Positions 51,634 to 61,484 of a stretch of 64,000 nt of DNA are shown piece after piece. The notes below the pieces were generated by a model. It searched no databases, was not told the origin of the DNA, and worked only from the letters and a program-made list of their open reading frames with translations. The stretch comes from Ichthyophis bannanicus (lineage: Eukaryota; Chordata; Amphibia; Gymnophiona; Ichthyophiidae). Made by a program: the position numbers and the translations under genes. The stretch's first letter is position 1. Every line of letters starts with the position of its first letter. The stretch spans positions 191,820,184 to 191,884,183 of the forward strand of contig CM066044.1 in NCBI GenBank assembly GCA_033557465.1. Reading direction: 5' to 3'.

Positions 51634-53540
51634 ATGGCTAACAATGGCTTTAAGAAGTGTGATCAGTGTGCCAAAATAGTGTCCCTGACCAACGCACATG
51701 ACTGCTGCTTTCACTGCCTGGGACCGGACCACGACCCCACGGAATTCTGCCTCTATAAAAAGATGTCCACTAAGGCCCTCAAGAGCCCACTAGCAGCAGC
51801 ATAAGTTTTTCCTGGATTCCCCGGTACCTCCGAAGGCCAAGGCCTCCTCCAGGACAAAGGAATCTTGAAGGTAGCCTGACGGACACCTTGGTTCCTCAGA
51901 AAGGGGGTCTCCCTCGAGGGAACTGAAGAAGACTACCTCAAAGTCAGTGTCCCTGGACAACTCCTACAGTTCAGGTAAGTCCCGAGCCAGGACCTGTAGT
52001 CCTAGATGCTCATCTGAGGGATTGGAGAGGGAGTGGCCTGCTAAGGTACCTTGAAAGGATGCTATCTCGGACCAGCCACAGTCGGCAGACACCATCCTCG
52101 TCAAGGACTTCCCTTCGGGGGAACCGGCATCAGGCCCGATTCCCTCAGTGTCCCGCTGATGGCTGCAGAGCCTTCTGGCTTGGAATCCAGAATGGCGACC
52201 CTGGAGTGCAGTTTGTCTGCCTTCATGGATCAGAAGCGGGTGCTGTTGTCCGGTACCACCAGTTCCTCCACCCAGACCACTGGGCCCTCGATGTTGAGGA
52301 TGTTCCTAGAGGCTGAGATGATCCTCGAAGTCTTACGGCCTTGACTCGATCCTCGACAGAGGTCTCTATCCAGTCCCCGGTCTATGGGGCCGCAATCTTC
52401 CCCAGCCAGTGTGCTCAGTGCCCTCTGAGGATCGCAGGCGGGGATCAGCCCCAGAGCCTGTGAGCCATCTTTCCTTTAAGTCCTCGATGTACTATTCCGA
52501 GTGGGAGACAGAGGACAAGGAGTCGCTAGACACTTGACGCCACTGTGATGTCCCCTCAGACTCCCCTCCTTTGGAGCCCCAGCATCTGTCCCAACCCGAG
52601 GGCATGGCGTTCTTTGATTTCATCAGGGACATGTCCAAGGCTCTAGCATTCTCGACTGAATCGGAGGGGACCCTTTGATGGAGAAAATAGACATCTTCCA
52701 ATACGAGGCCCCTCCGAGAGAATCGCTTATGGTGCCCATATCACCCATCCTGGAATGGCAAATGCTCCGTATGTGGGAGACACCGGCATCGGTGCTGGTG
52801 GTGAGCAAGTGGCTTGACTCGATGTATCGAGTCCATCGGAGCCCGGTCTTCCACAAGTCACAACTGCCGCACAACTCCATGGTAGTGGAGTCGGCATGCA
52901 TGGTCTGAAGAGTCATTACACACTGCTTGGTGCCCCATTTCCCCCCCCCCCCCCCCGACAGGGAGGCAGGCAGGCATACCATATGTACATGGGCATGGAA
53001 CTGAGAGACTTGGTGAAGCAACTTGCTGGGATCTCAGCTGGTCTTTCTGAGGAACCCCTGCAGCCATTCAAGAACCTGGCCAATGCTGTCCATGAGTGCT
53101 CCAAATTTATCTCCAGCAGCCTATGACGGCTTCAAGTCGGTGGCGGGCAACAGTGCCTCATGCCAGGCTTGGCTACAGCCGTCCAACCTTGAGCAATGGG
53201 TTTAGGACAAGTTGGTCAATGTCCCATGCCAAGGTGAGAACATCTTTGGCAAACCCATGACCAACATGGCTGCCGAGCTGGAGTCTGAGTTCATGACGAA
53301 GACCAGGCTCTCTAAAAAGAACGCTGCCCCTCCCCGATGGAAGAGCTCATGTAAAAAGCCCTTCTATCCTAGGAAAGGGGCTGCTTACAGAAACTACCCA
53401 CCTTTTCAGACCTCCCCGGCGCCCCAGCAAGGCAGCAGTCTAAGGGACATGGGCAAGTCCCTCATAAGCAGAAGGCTCCCAAGTCCCAAGCCTTGGTCTC
53501 GGCCCAGCCAGGGAAGGAGTTTTTGACTCATTGGGCATAG
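51634..53540 (+). pseudogene. gag of DIRS-K
   Basis: ATG at 51634 (MANNGFKKCDQC), then HDCCFHCLGPDHDP and CLYKKMSTKAL; the CxLC of relatives is CLYK here, losing one Cys. Later: RMATLECSLSAFMDQ (about 52190), MAFFDFIRDMSKALAFSTES (about 52603-52660), IFQYEAPPRESLMVPISPIL, YHMYMGMELRDLVKQLAGIS, and VPCQGENIFGKP. Several frame changes and stops. Confidence 0.75.
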
Positions 53541-53544
53541 CTTC

Positions 53545-54868
53545 TCCACCCTAAGGAGGTCAGCAGCCCATAGAGGGACGTCTCATTCATGATCCCCAAA
53601 GGTGGCCAGCCATCACCACCGACTCTTAGCCCTCTTTGACCACCTGGAGTGCCCATCTCCTCCATCTGGCCCAGACAACTCCTCCTCTCTTCCTGGGAAG
53701 AGTACTCCAGGTCTCCCCTTCACTGGGACCACCTACTGAAGGAACTGACAGGTCTTCTTGAGGACAGAGCAGTAGAACCAGTTCCCCACCATCTCGGAGG
53801 CAAGAGGTTCTCTTCCAGGTACTTCCTCATACCAAAAAGAACAGGCCTAAGGCCCATCCTCGACTTAACAATCTGAACAGGTTCCTGATGAGGGAGAAGT
53901 TCAAGATGCTCTCCCTTGGAACATTGCTGCCTTTCCTCCAGCAGGGAAATTGGCTATGCTCCTTGGATCTGAAGGATGCTTATACACACATCCTCATTCA
54001 CCCAAACCACAGGCAGCATCTGTTCATGATGGGGGGGGGCAGCCATTACCAGTACAGGGTGCTGCCCTTCGGCTTGGCTTCCATCCCAGGAGTCTTCACC
54101 AAGTGCCTGGAGTCGTGGCCGCCCTCCTCCATCTCTAGTGGGTCTTTGTTTTCCTCTACTTGGACAATTGGCTCATAAAGGGAGGCACGGCCTCAGAAGT
54201 ACAGCAGGCAATTGCATGTACCTTCCAGGTCCTGCAGCATCTGGAGTTCTTAATAAAATGCCCCAAGTCCCACCACTTCCTGATCCAAAGTCTGGAGTTC
54301 ATTGGGGCAGACTAGACACCCTCCAGGCAAAGGCCTTCCTTCAAGAGGACTGAACCAACCGCCTCCGGGCATTGGCCCAGGACATACAACACCATTCTTC
54401 GGTATCTGCTCGGCTGTTGCTACGCCTTCTCGGACACATGGACTCCACAATCCATCACCCCGGATGCCTGCCTTCACATGAGGACTGCACAGTGGTGCCT
54501 TTGGGACCAGTAGACACAGGCCATAGACCGTCTCAAAGGCAGGGTCTTAGTGATCCAGCAGTTGGCAGAATCCCTGACCTGGTGGCAAAGCCCCCAGTAC
54601 CTTGAGGCAGGGATGCCCTTCCAGACTCTGTGCCCCTTAAGGGTTCTCACAACAGACGCCTCTGGGCTGGGGTGGGGAGCCCACTGTGAGGAACTCTGCA
54701 CTTAGGGCAGCTGGTCGTAGAATGAGAGTAACCAACACATCAACCTCTTAGAATTGTGGGCGATACGCCTAGCCCTTCGAGCCTTTTGCCACCACCTATG
54801 GTGCCAACCAATGTTGGTCCAAACAGACAACCAGGTGGCTATGTTCTGTGTGAACAAATTGGGGGGGG
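53545..54868 (+). pseudogene. pol of DIRS-K (RT + partial RNase H)
   Basis: Blocks: FLIPKRTGLRPILDL (about 53825-53870), CSLDLKDAYTHILIHPNHRQ (about 53958-54017), YRVLPFGLAS (about 54052), and the catalytic box YLDNW (about 54160, second Asp replaced). RNase H: TTDASGLGWGAH-like (about 54652-54685), VQTDNQVAMFCVNK (about 54818-54868). Stops at several sites; inactive. Confidence 0.75.
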
Positions 54869-55187
54869 GGGGTGCGGGGGGGGGTGCGCGCGCGCGCCAG
54901 TCTCCAAGCTGACGGAGGGGTGAGACAAGCGACAGGTACTGGGATTGGACTGGAGTTCCTCAAGGAATATTAATTAGCAGGTAGGACCTTATTTCTTCTT
55001 CTGCCCACTTGAACCCTTGACAATAGGTGCTGTGCTGAAGCAAAATCCATCTTAAAAGGAGGAACTACTAATTAACAATGTTGGGGGAAAATCACAAAGG
55101 GGGGCATCAGGGATTTACAAAGCTTTAGTCCCAAATCAGGGAGAACATCTGAAACACAAAAGTGGAAATATTCATAAAATAGAAAAA
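54869..55187. other. G-rich simple repeat and solitary DIRS-like right terminus
   Basis: 54865-54905 is a poly(G)/(GC)n run. About 54940-54998 reads ggactggagttcctcaagga, then attagcaggtaggacc and ttatttctt, a diverged match to the right tip of DIRS-D (32063-32121). The rest is unassigned. Confidence 0.5.
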
Positions 55188-55382
55188 TGATGGTAGATAA
55201 ATACTGTACTATCCCGTCTGCCCTTCAATACGGTCCATTTTTTTAATCTTAGAGATCCTGTTGGTCCCATGCTTTAATTAATTCAGATAGTCTTTGTTGC
55301 TACCTTCTCCACTGGGAGATGGTTTCATCTACCACTACCACTATTTAAGTAAAGAAATATTCCTCAAATTACTCTTGAGCCT
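55188..55382 (-). mobile_element. LINE 3' end fragment
   Basis: Diverged copy of 14694-14948, same strand (shared gatcctgttggtcccatgcttt and ccactgggaga blocks). 55383-55923 has no recognisable feature. Confidence 0.55.
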
Positions 55383-55923
55383 ATTAAAAAGTCCCATGGG
55401 AGAAATACATGGGTGTTTTTCTATTAAACTGGCCCATGCAGAGGATGGCAAAGCATGTGCACTGATTTAAACATATAAGCACGGCCATCTGTATAACATT
55501 GGCTTAGGCCTGGAAGAGAAGTATCATCTCCTACCCTTGGGATTGTTCTAAAAAATCCAAAATACGTGTACTCAATGGTACACTCGCTAGCACTTCTTAA
55601 AGAAAAATGGATAGTCTCAGAAATCTGAGGACCCATTGAAGAGTGGTTTGCATTATAAGATGCAGTGATATGATATGCTTAACTGATTGGAGGAACCAGT
55701 GTATGCTATATCATGATAGAATTATGTTGAGGGAGAGGGGATAAATATGGGATCCTCTGTATGTCATTTTATATTATATATGCGCTTGTATGAAAAATGT
55801 TGTTAACAAATTTAAGGAAGAGAGAAAATGATTCCTATAGATTGGAAGGCAAAAGGAGCCAGAGGAAACTTCAGAACAAAAAAAAAACAGCTATTCATGG
55901 TGTCTGTATTGTGTTTTCTACAG

Positions 55924-56093
55924 GCGAAGGGAGGACAGCATTCATGAAGACAGGGGAAGTTTTGTTACCACACCCACTGCTGAGCTGTCCAGTCGGGAGG
56001 AAACACTCCTTGATAATTTCCTGGACTGGAGCTTGGAGTCATGTTCAGGCTATGATGGGGATCAGGAGAGTGAAGGGGATAAAGAGGGAGATG
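55924..56093 (+). CDS. Candidate host-gene internal exon
   Basis: A 170-nt segment with a strong acceptor (gtattgtgttttctacag, AG at 55922-55923) and a consensus donor (GATG|GTAAGC, GT at 56094-56095). One base completes a codon, then 56 codons stay open: RREDSIHEDRGSF, TTPTAELSSREETLLDNFLD, WSLESCSGYDGDQESEGDKE, ending with one base. The acidic, Ser-rich composition looks like a disordered protein segment, not a transposon product. It fits the phase of the exon at 15868-16001 (two bases AG plus G give Arg). I do not recognise the protein. Confidence 0.55.
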
Positions 56094-56339
56094 GTAAGCT
56101 TCCCCCCCTTTATCTTTTCTCATCACTTGATAAGTATAACAATGGCATTTATTATGAATATAAGAGTAATTCACAGGAAAGATTGATCTGTTTCTTTAAT
56201 CACATGAAAACTATAGATTTGAACATTATCCCATTAATTTACTATGTGGGAAGGTGTGTGGGGGGGTGTATGTCCTTGCAAATTTTGCACCAGTTCTCAA
56301 AGAGGAAAATACATGTGCCCTCCTCATGCTACAATGTAA

Positions 56340-56545
56340 CCCATTTAAGAGTAATAAGAGAATATTTTTCACTCAATGCGAAATCGGACTCTAATTTGTT
56401 ACTGGAGGATGTAGTAAAAGCAGAATGTAGCTGAGTTTAAAAAAAAGGTTTGGACAAGTTTCTGAAGGAAAGGTCCATAAACCATTATTAGAGGACTTGG
56501 GACATCCACTGCTTACCCCGGGACAAGCATTGTGGAACCTGTGTA
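56340..56545 (+). pseudogene. CR1 LINE fragment, C-terminus of reverse transcriptase and 3' UTR start
   Basis: Plus-strand counterpart of about 33540-33700 in reverse (landmarks aatatttttcactcaatgcg, gaggatgtagtaaaagc, aaggtttggacaagtttct, aggtccataaaccattatta). Confidence 0.65.
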
Positions 56546-56547
56546 CT

Positions 56548-57430
56548 TTTTTTGGAAATCTGCCAGGAATGGTTTAAAATCAGAAAAAGTGTACGACAAG
56601 GCTGCATACCTTCCCCCTACCTGTTTAATTTATATGCAGGACAAATCATGAGAGAAACAGGACTATATGAAGACAACAGAGGTGTGAAGATTGGTGGAAG
56701 ACACATCAACAAACTTCGTTATGCTGATATCACCACATTACTGGTTGAAATTGAAGACTATCTGAAACATTTGCTTCTCAAGATTGAGGAACATAGTCTT
56801 AAAATTGGTCTACACCTTAACGTTAAGACAAAGATTCTGATAATTGGCAAAATTTAATAAGTTCATCACTGATGGAGAAGAAATTAAAATAGTTGACAAC
56901 TTTAACTTACTTGGATCAACAATCAATAAAGAAAGGACTAGCAGTCAAGAAATCAGACAACGTATTCCTCTTGTGGTAGAATGGCTAGAAGGACCTAGAC
57001 TAGATTCTCAAGCAGAGATCTCTTTTCATACAAAGATTCAACCTTTCCAGGCCATAGTATTTTCAATAACGTCATATGGATGTGAAAGTTGGACAGTGAA
57101 AACGATAGACAGGGAGAAAATTGATGTCTTTGAATTATGGTGCTGGTGACGAATACTGTGTATATCATAGACTGCCCAAAGAACAAACCAGTCAGTACTA
57201 GAGGACATCAAACCTAGGCTTTCCTTAAAAACTCAGATGACAAGACTTCCACTTTCATACTCCGGACACGTCATGTGAAGTGAGAGATCATTGGAGAAAA
57301 ACATAATGCTTGGGAAGGTAGATCACCATAAAAGAGAGAGGCCGACAATGAGATAGATCATTACAGCAACAGCAGCAGCTATGGATACCACTCTATCAAC
57401 AATGAACCACTTGGCTGAAGACCAAACAGA
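56548..57430 (+). pseudogene. RTE-clade LINE reverse transcriptase fragment
   Basis: Reads VRQGCIPSPYLFNLYAGQIM (about 56590-56648), GVKIGGRHINKLRYADITTLL (catalytic YADD degraded to YADI, about 56680-56742), LNVKTKILIIGKI, then after a frame change FNLLGSTINKE, YGCESWTVKTIDREKIDVFELWCW (about 57075-57146), and a degraded C-terminus. This motif series is characteristic of RTE elements, including the BovB type. 5'-truncated and inactive. Confidence 0.75.
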
Positions 57431-57944
57431 GTTTAGGTCAATTCTCCAGGACCAAGCAGGAAGTCAGTCCTCACTTATGGGTGACGTCGCCGACGGAGCC
57501 CTCGCGGAGCAATTTCCCCAGCTTTCGCAGAGAGCCTTTGGGAATTGCAGCGTGCATGCGCGGTCCCCTTCCCGCCCAGGGAAGTGTGATCGCTGTGTCA
57601 GGCTCATGTCTCTTACTGACACGCATGACTGCTGCCTCCGCTGCCTTGGGGCCGAGCATGACCCTATGAGCTGCGGCCCGTGCGGCAAGATGTCCTCAAA
57701 GGCGCTGCGGAGTCAGCAGTCGCAGAGGGAACGGATCTTCTCTGACTCCGCGCGGACCTCGTCAGAGGCCTCTACACCTCGTGGCTCTGGTTCGGAGCAT
57801 CGTAGGAGTTCTTCTGAATGGGGCTCCCCCAGCCGGAAGCACCGGCGGGAGAAGCGGCCTGCGAGGGCGGAACTGAGCGGCGAGCCTGGTCCTTCTAGGG
57901 CAGGGGTCTCAAACACGCGGCCCGCGAGACAACTTTGTGCGGCC

Positions 57945-58312
57945 CGCGACGGAGGAAAACAAAAAAACCCCAAAACCCTGGCTTCTGCCGTTGCCGCCGT
58001 GGCAGCGGCAGAATCAATTGTCAAATTTTTTAAAAAAATGACTTCTGCTGCTCAAGCAGCAAAATCAGCTGTCCTGCGGCCCCTTCCCCTGTGCCCGGAG
58101 ATCCGAGTCTGCTCTATCAGCGGCGTGCTTTTCAAGCCGCGAAGAGAGTATTCCCCTCTCGCGCGGTTTCAAGCCGCGCGAGAGGGGAATACTCTCCTCG
58201 CGGCTTGAAAAGCACGCCGCTGATAGAGCAGACTCGGATCTCCGGGCACAGGGGAAGGGGCCACAGGACAGCTGATTTTGATGCTTGAGCAGCAGAAGCC
58301 AGGGTTTTTTTT
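57945..58312. repeat. Long palindrome in hAT-like copy 2, right arm partly deleted
   Basis: Arms meet at about 58170 (tctcgcgcgg tttcaa gccgcgcgaga). The left arm extends to the ccgttgccgccgtggcagcg block, but the right arm jumps from gcttgagcagcagaag to ccagggtttt, losing the matching outer segment seen in copy 1. Confidence 0.85.
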
Positions 58313-58319
58313 AATTTAC

Positions 58320-59290
58320 CTGGGGGGGGGGTGTAGGACTGGAAATGGGCTATTGGCAGGGGGGGTATGACTGGAGATGGGCTATTGGCAGGGGGGGGTA
58401 TGACTGGAAATGGGCTATTGGCAGGGGGGGGGTATGACTGGAAATGGGCTATTGGCAGGGGGGGTATGACTGGAGATGGGCTATTGGCAGGGGGGGTTAT
58501 GACTGGAGATGGGCTATTGGCAGGGGGGGGTTATGACTGGAGATGGGCTATTGGCAGGGGGGGTTATGACTGGAGATGGGCTATTGGCAGGGGGGGTTAT
58601 GACTGGTAATGGGCTATGGTGGGGGCTAGGACTGGAAATGGGCAGGTGGGGGTTAGGAAGGACTGGAGGTGGGCTGATGGGGGGAGTTAGGACTGGTAAT
58701 GAGCTATGGACGGGCTGACTGAAATGGGGTAATGGGGGTTAGGGCTGGAAGTGGGCTATTGGCAGGGGGGTTATGACTGGTAATGGGCTATGGTGGGGGC
58801 TAGGACTGGAAATGGGCAGGTGGGGGTTAGGAAGGACTGGAGGTGGGCTGATGGGGGTGAGTTAGGACTGGTAATGAGCTATGGAAGGGCTGACTGAAAT
58901 GGGGTAATGGGGGTTAGGGCTGGAAGTGGGCTATTGGCAGGGGGTTATGACTGGTAATGGGCTATGGGGGGGGGGTAAGACTGAAAATGGGGTGATGGGG
59001 GGTAAAACTGGAAGTGCGCTATGGGGAGGTTAGGACTGGTAATGGGCTATGGGGGGTCTAGGACTGGTAATGGGCTGGGGGGGGGTTGCTAGGACTGGAA
59101 ATGGGCTGAGTGGAAGGGGGGCTTGAACTGCAAATGGCTGATGGGGAGGGGGGCTTGGAATGGAAATGGGCTGTGAGGGGAGGGAGCTAGGATTGGAAAT
59201 GGGCTGATGGGGGGCTAGGATTGGAAATGGGCTGATGGTGAGGCTAGGATAGGACTGGAAATGGACTAATGGGGGGACTAGAAGGGAGCG
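58320..59290. repeat. G-rich minisatellite in hAT-like copy 2
   Basis: About eight near-identical units built on gactggagatgggctattgg and a G-run (58320-58615), followed by more diverged and higher-order units (a block of about 170 bp around ggactggaggtgggctgatg is repeated at about 58660 and 58835). Complement of the C-rich block in copy 1. Confidence 0.85.
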
Positions 59291-61484
59291 GATGCTGGGT
59301 GGGGCTGGAACTAGAAGGGAGCTGATGTTGGAGGATTAGAATGGGATGGAGCTGGGAAAGTGAAATGGAGAGGGGAAAAATATTTTGTCTGGGAGAGAAG
59401 AAAAATCTACAATTGGCCGGGTATTGGGAGAGTAAGTGGGGATTGAGGATGGAGGGGTAAAATTTGAGTGGATGAAATAGGAATGAGGAAAGAGCAAAAG
59501 GAGAATGATTAGTATGTTAAAGCAGATGTAGAGAGAATGGAAAAAAACTAGGAAAGAAGAAAGGAGAAATGGACAGCAGACGATGGAGAGTTAGCAGAAG
59601 ACACAAAGAAACCAGAAAAAGTGACTGGAACAATTGCAACTGAAAAAAAATGCACAAAAGGTAGAAAAATATCTCTTTATTTTGAATTTATTAACTGAAA
59701 TATGTCAGCTCTTGGAAATGTGCATCTTTAACGTCTGCACTTTATTTAATACAAGAGGAAATCAATGTATAGTTTTATTTCTACAGTGTTGTACATTCTA
59801 AGTTTGGCTTTTGGGGTTCCCAGTTTAATTGTCTTCCTGTTTCTAAATTGTGATTCCTTGTTTGGTGATGGTGTATGTTCTGCATGTGTAACTGAGCTGA
59901 GGTATTCTGTTTATGTAATTCCTATTTGACATTGCCACTTGTTCTCTTTCCCGAGTAGGTCATGTATTGTTATTCTCTGAAATGTGTTGATTTAATATTT
60001 GCAGTGTTGCCTTTTGATAGTTAGGGTATGGTGCTTTGTGAGTCCTGGTAGTGCTGTTAGGACACGGCAGGTTTGCTATGGGTTCTAAATGGGCAGTGTT
60101 TCTAGTAGTTCCTAATGTGCCTGGCGGTTGGCACTGGTTTATAGTAATGTAGAAATCTTTTAGTCTTTCTTTATCCATACACTCATTAAGAGGCATGTTT
60201 ACTAAAAGTTAGTGTATGGTAACATTATGCAAATATTTATGCAAATGATGCCCTTATGCAAATGAGGCCTGCGTCTTGTGCGGCCCCCGGGTTACTCTAC
60301 AAGTCCTCATTTGGCCCTCAAAGCAATTTGAGTTTGAGACCCCTGTTCTAGGGCCAGGTCGCTTAGCCCGGTCCGACAACCCGGGCCCTCGGAGGCCTTC
60401 GAAGATTCCTCGTCTCGGAGTGGAGTCGCCTGGACACGTGAGTGATATAGTCCTCCTGGACTCCCCCACGGATGAGCCGATGTCAGGGCCCGAGTCGACA
60501 GCTGCTGGGTCCTCTGAGCTCGATCTCAGACTGACGACCTTGGAGCGCAGTATATCTGCCTTCATGGACCAGCAGCGGGCATGGATCACCGGCCTCGCCA
60601 GTGCATCTGCCCAGACCACCGGGACGTCGACACTCGAGTCGACCCCGGAGGCCGAGCCGATCCTCGAGTCCATACGAGCTCGAGTCGATCCTCAGCCTAG
60701 GTCTCCCTCGGCTTCCCGTTCGGGACCGAGGTCCTCGACGCCGGCCTCAGCGTCGGGGCGGAGGTCCCCGGGCCTCGCCCGCGCGGAGCCGCGCGATTCC
60801 TCCTCGGAGGAGTCGGGCTGGGACACGGAGGAGGACGCCAGTGTTGAGCAAGCGGATCGATTCCATGTATCGAGTCCGCAAGAGCCCCGGGTTCCAGAAG
60901 GCGCAACTTCCACACCACTCCATGGTGGTGGAGTCAGCCATGCATCGACTTAAGAGTCAAAAGAGGCACTCCTCGATGCCCCCGGGGAAGGAGGCCCGAA
61001 GCCTGGATGCCCTCGGTAGGAAGTGCTTCCAGGGCTCTATTCTTGCTTGTCGGGTCCAGACATATCAGCTGTACATGGGTATGTACCTCCGAGACCTGGC
61101 GAAAGAACTTCAGGGTTTCTCTGCCGGTCTCTCCGAGGAACCCCTGCAGCGGTTCCAAGCCTTGTCCTCCGGGATTCGAGAGTGTTCGAAGTTCATATCT
61201 CGAGCGGCCTATGATGGCTTCGAGGCCTCGGCTCGAGTAGCCGGAGCGGGCATCGGGGCTTGCCGCCAGGCTTGGCTTCAGTCCTCCGACCTCGAGCCCT
61301 GGGTGCAGGACAAGTTGGTCGATGTCCCCTGCAGAGGTGAAAACCTCTTCGGCAAACCCATGGCCGAAAAGGCGGCGGAGCTCGAGTCGGAGACTCTCAC
61401 CAGGACTCGCCTTTCTAGAAAGTCCTCTACCCCTTCACAGAAGAAGGGCTCGGGGGAAAAAGCCCTTTTAACCGAGGAAGGTGT

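Larger units (their letters stand above)
51552..54868 (+). mobile_element. DIRS-K: DIRS element without left ITR, truncated in RNase H
   Basis: Starts abruptly after DIRS-J with the last 80 bp of a gag leader, then gag (51634-53540) and pol (53545-54868). It ends in the RNase H block (VAMFCVNK) at a long G-run (about 54865-54890). No own left ITR, recombinase or right ITR is visible. Internally a C-run with a small rearrangement is at 52940. Confidence 0.75.
57901..60345. mobile_element. hAT-like non-autonomous transposon, copy 2
   Basis: Flanked by the perfect 8-bp duplication ttctaggg (57893-57900 and 60346-60353). Ends caggggtctcaaac and gtttgagacccctg. Orientation is opposite to copy 1: the hairpin (57945-58312) is at the left, then a G-rich minisatellite (58320-59280), then the AT-rich body ending ccctcaaagcaatttgag. 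No transposase. It interrupts DIRS-L gag, whose Ser/Arg/Pro-rich part resumes after the duplication. Confidence 0.85.
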
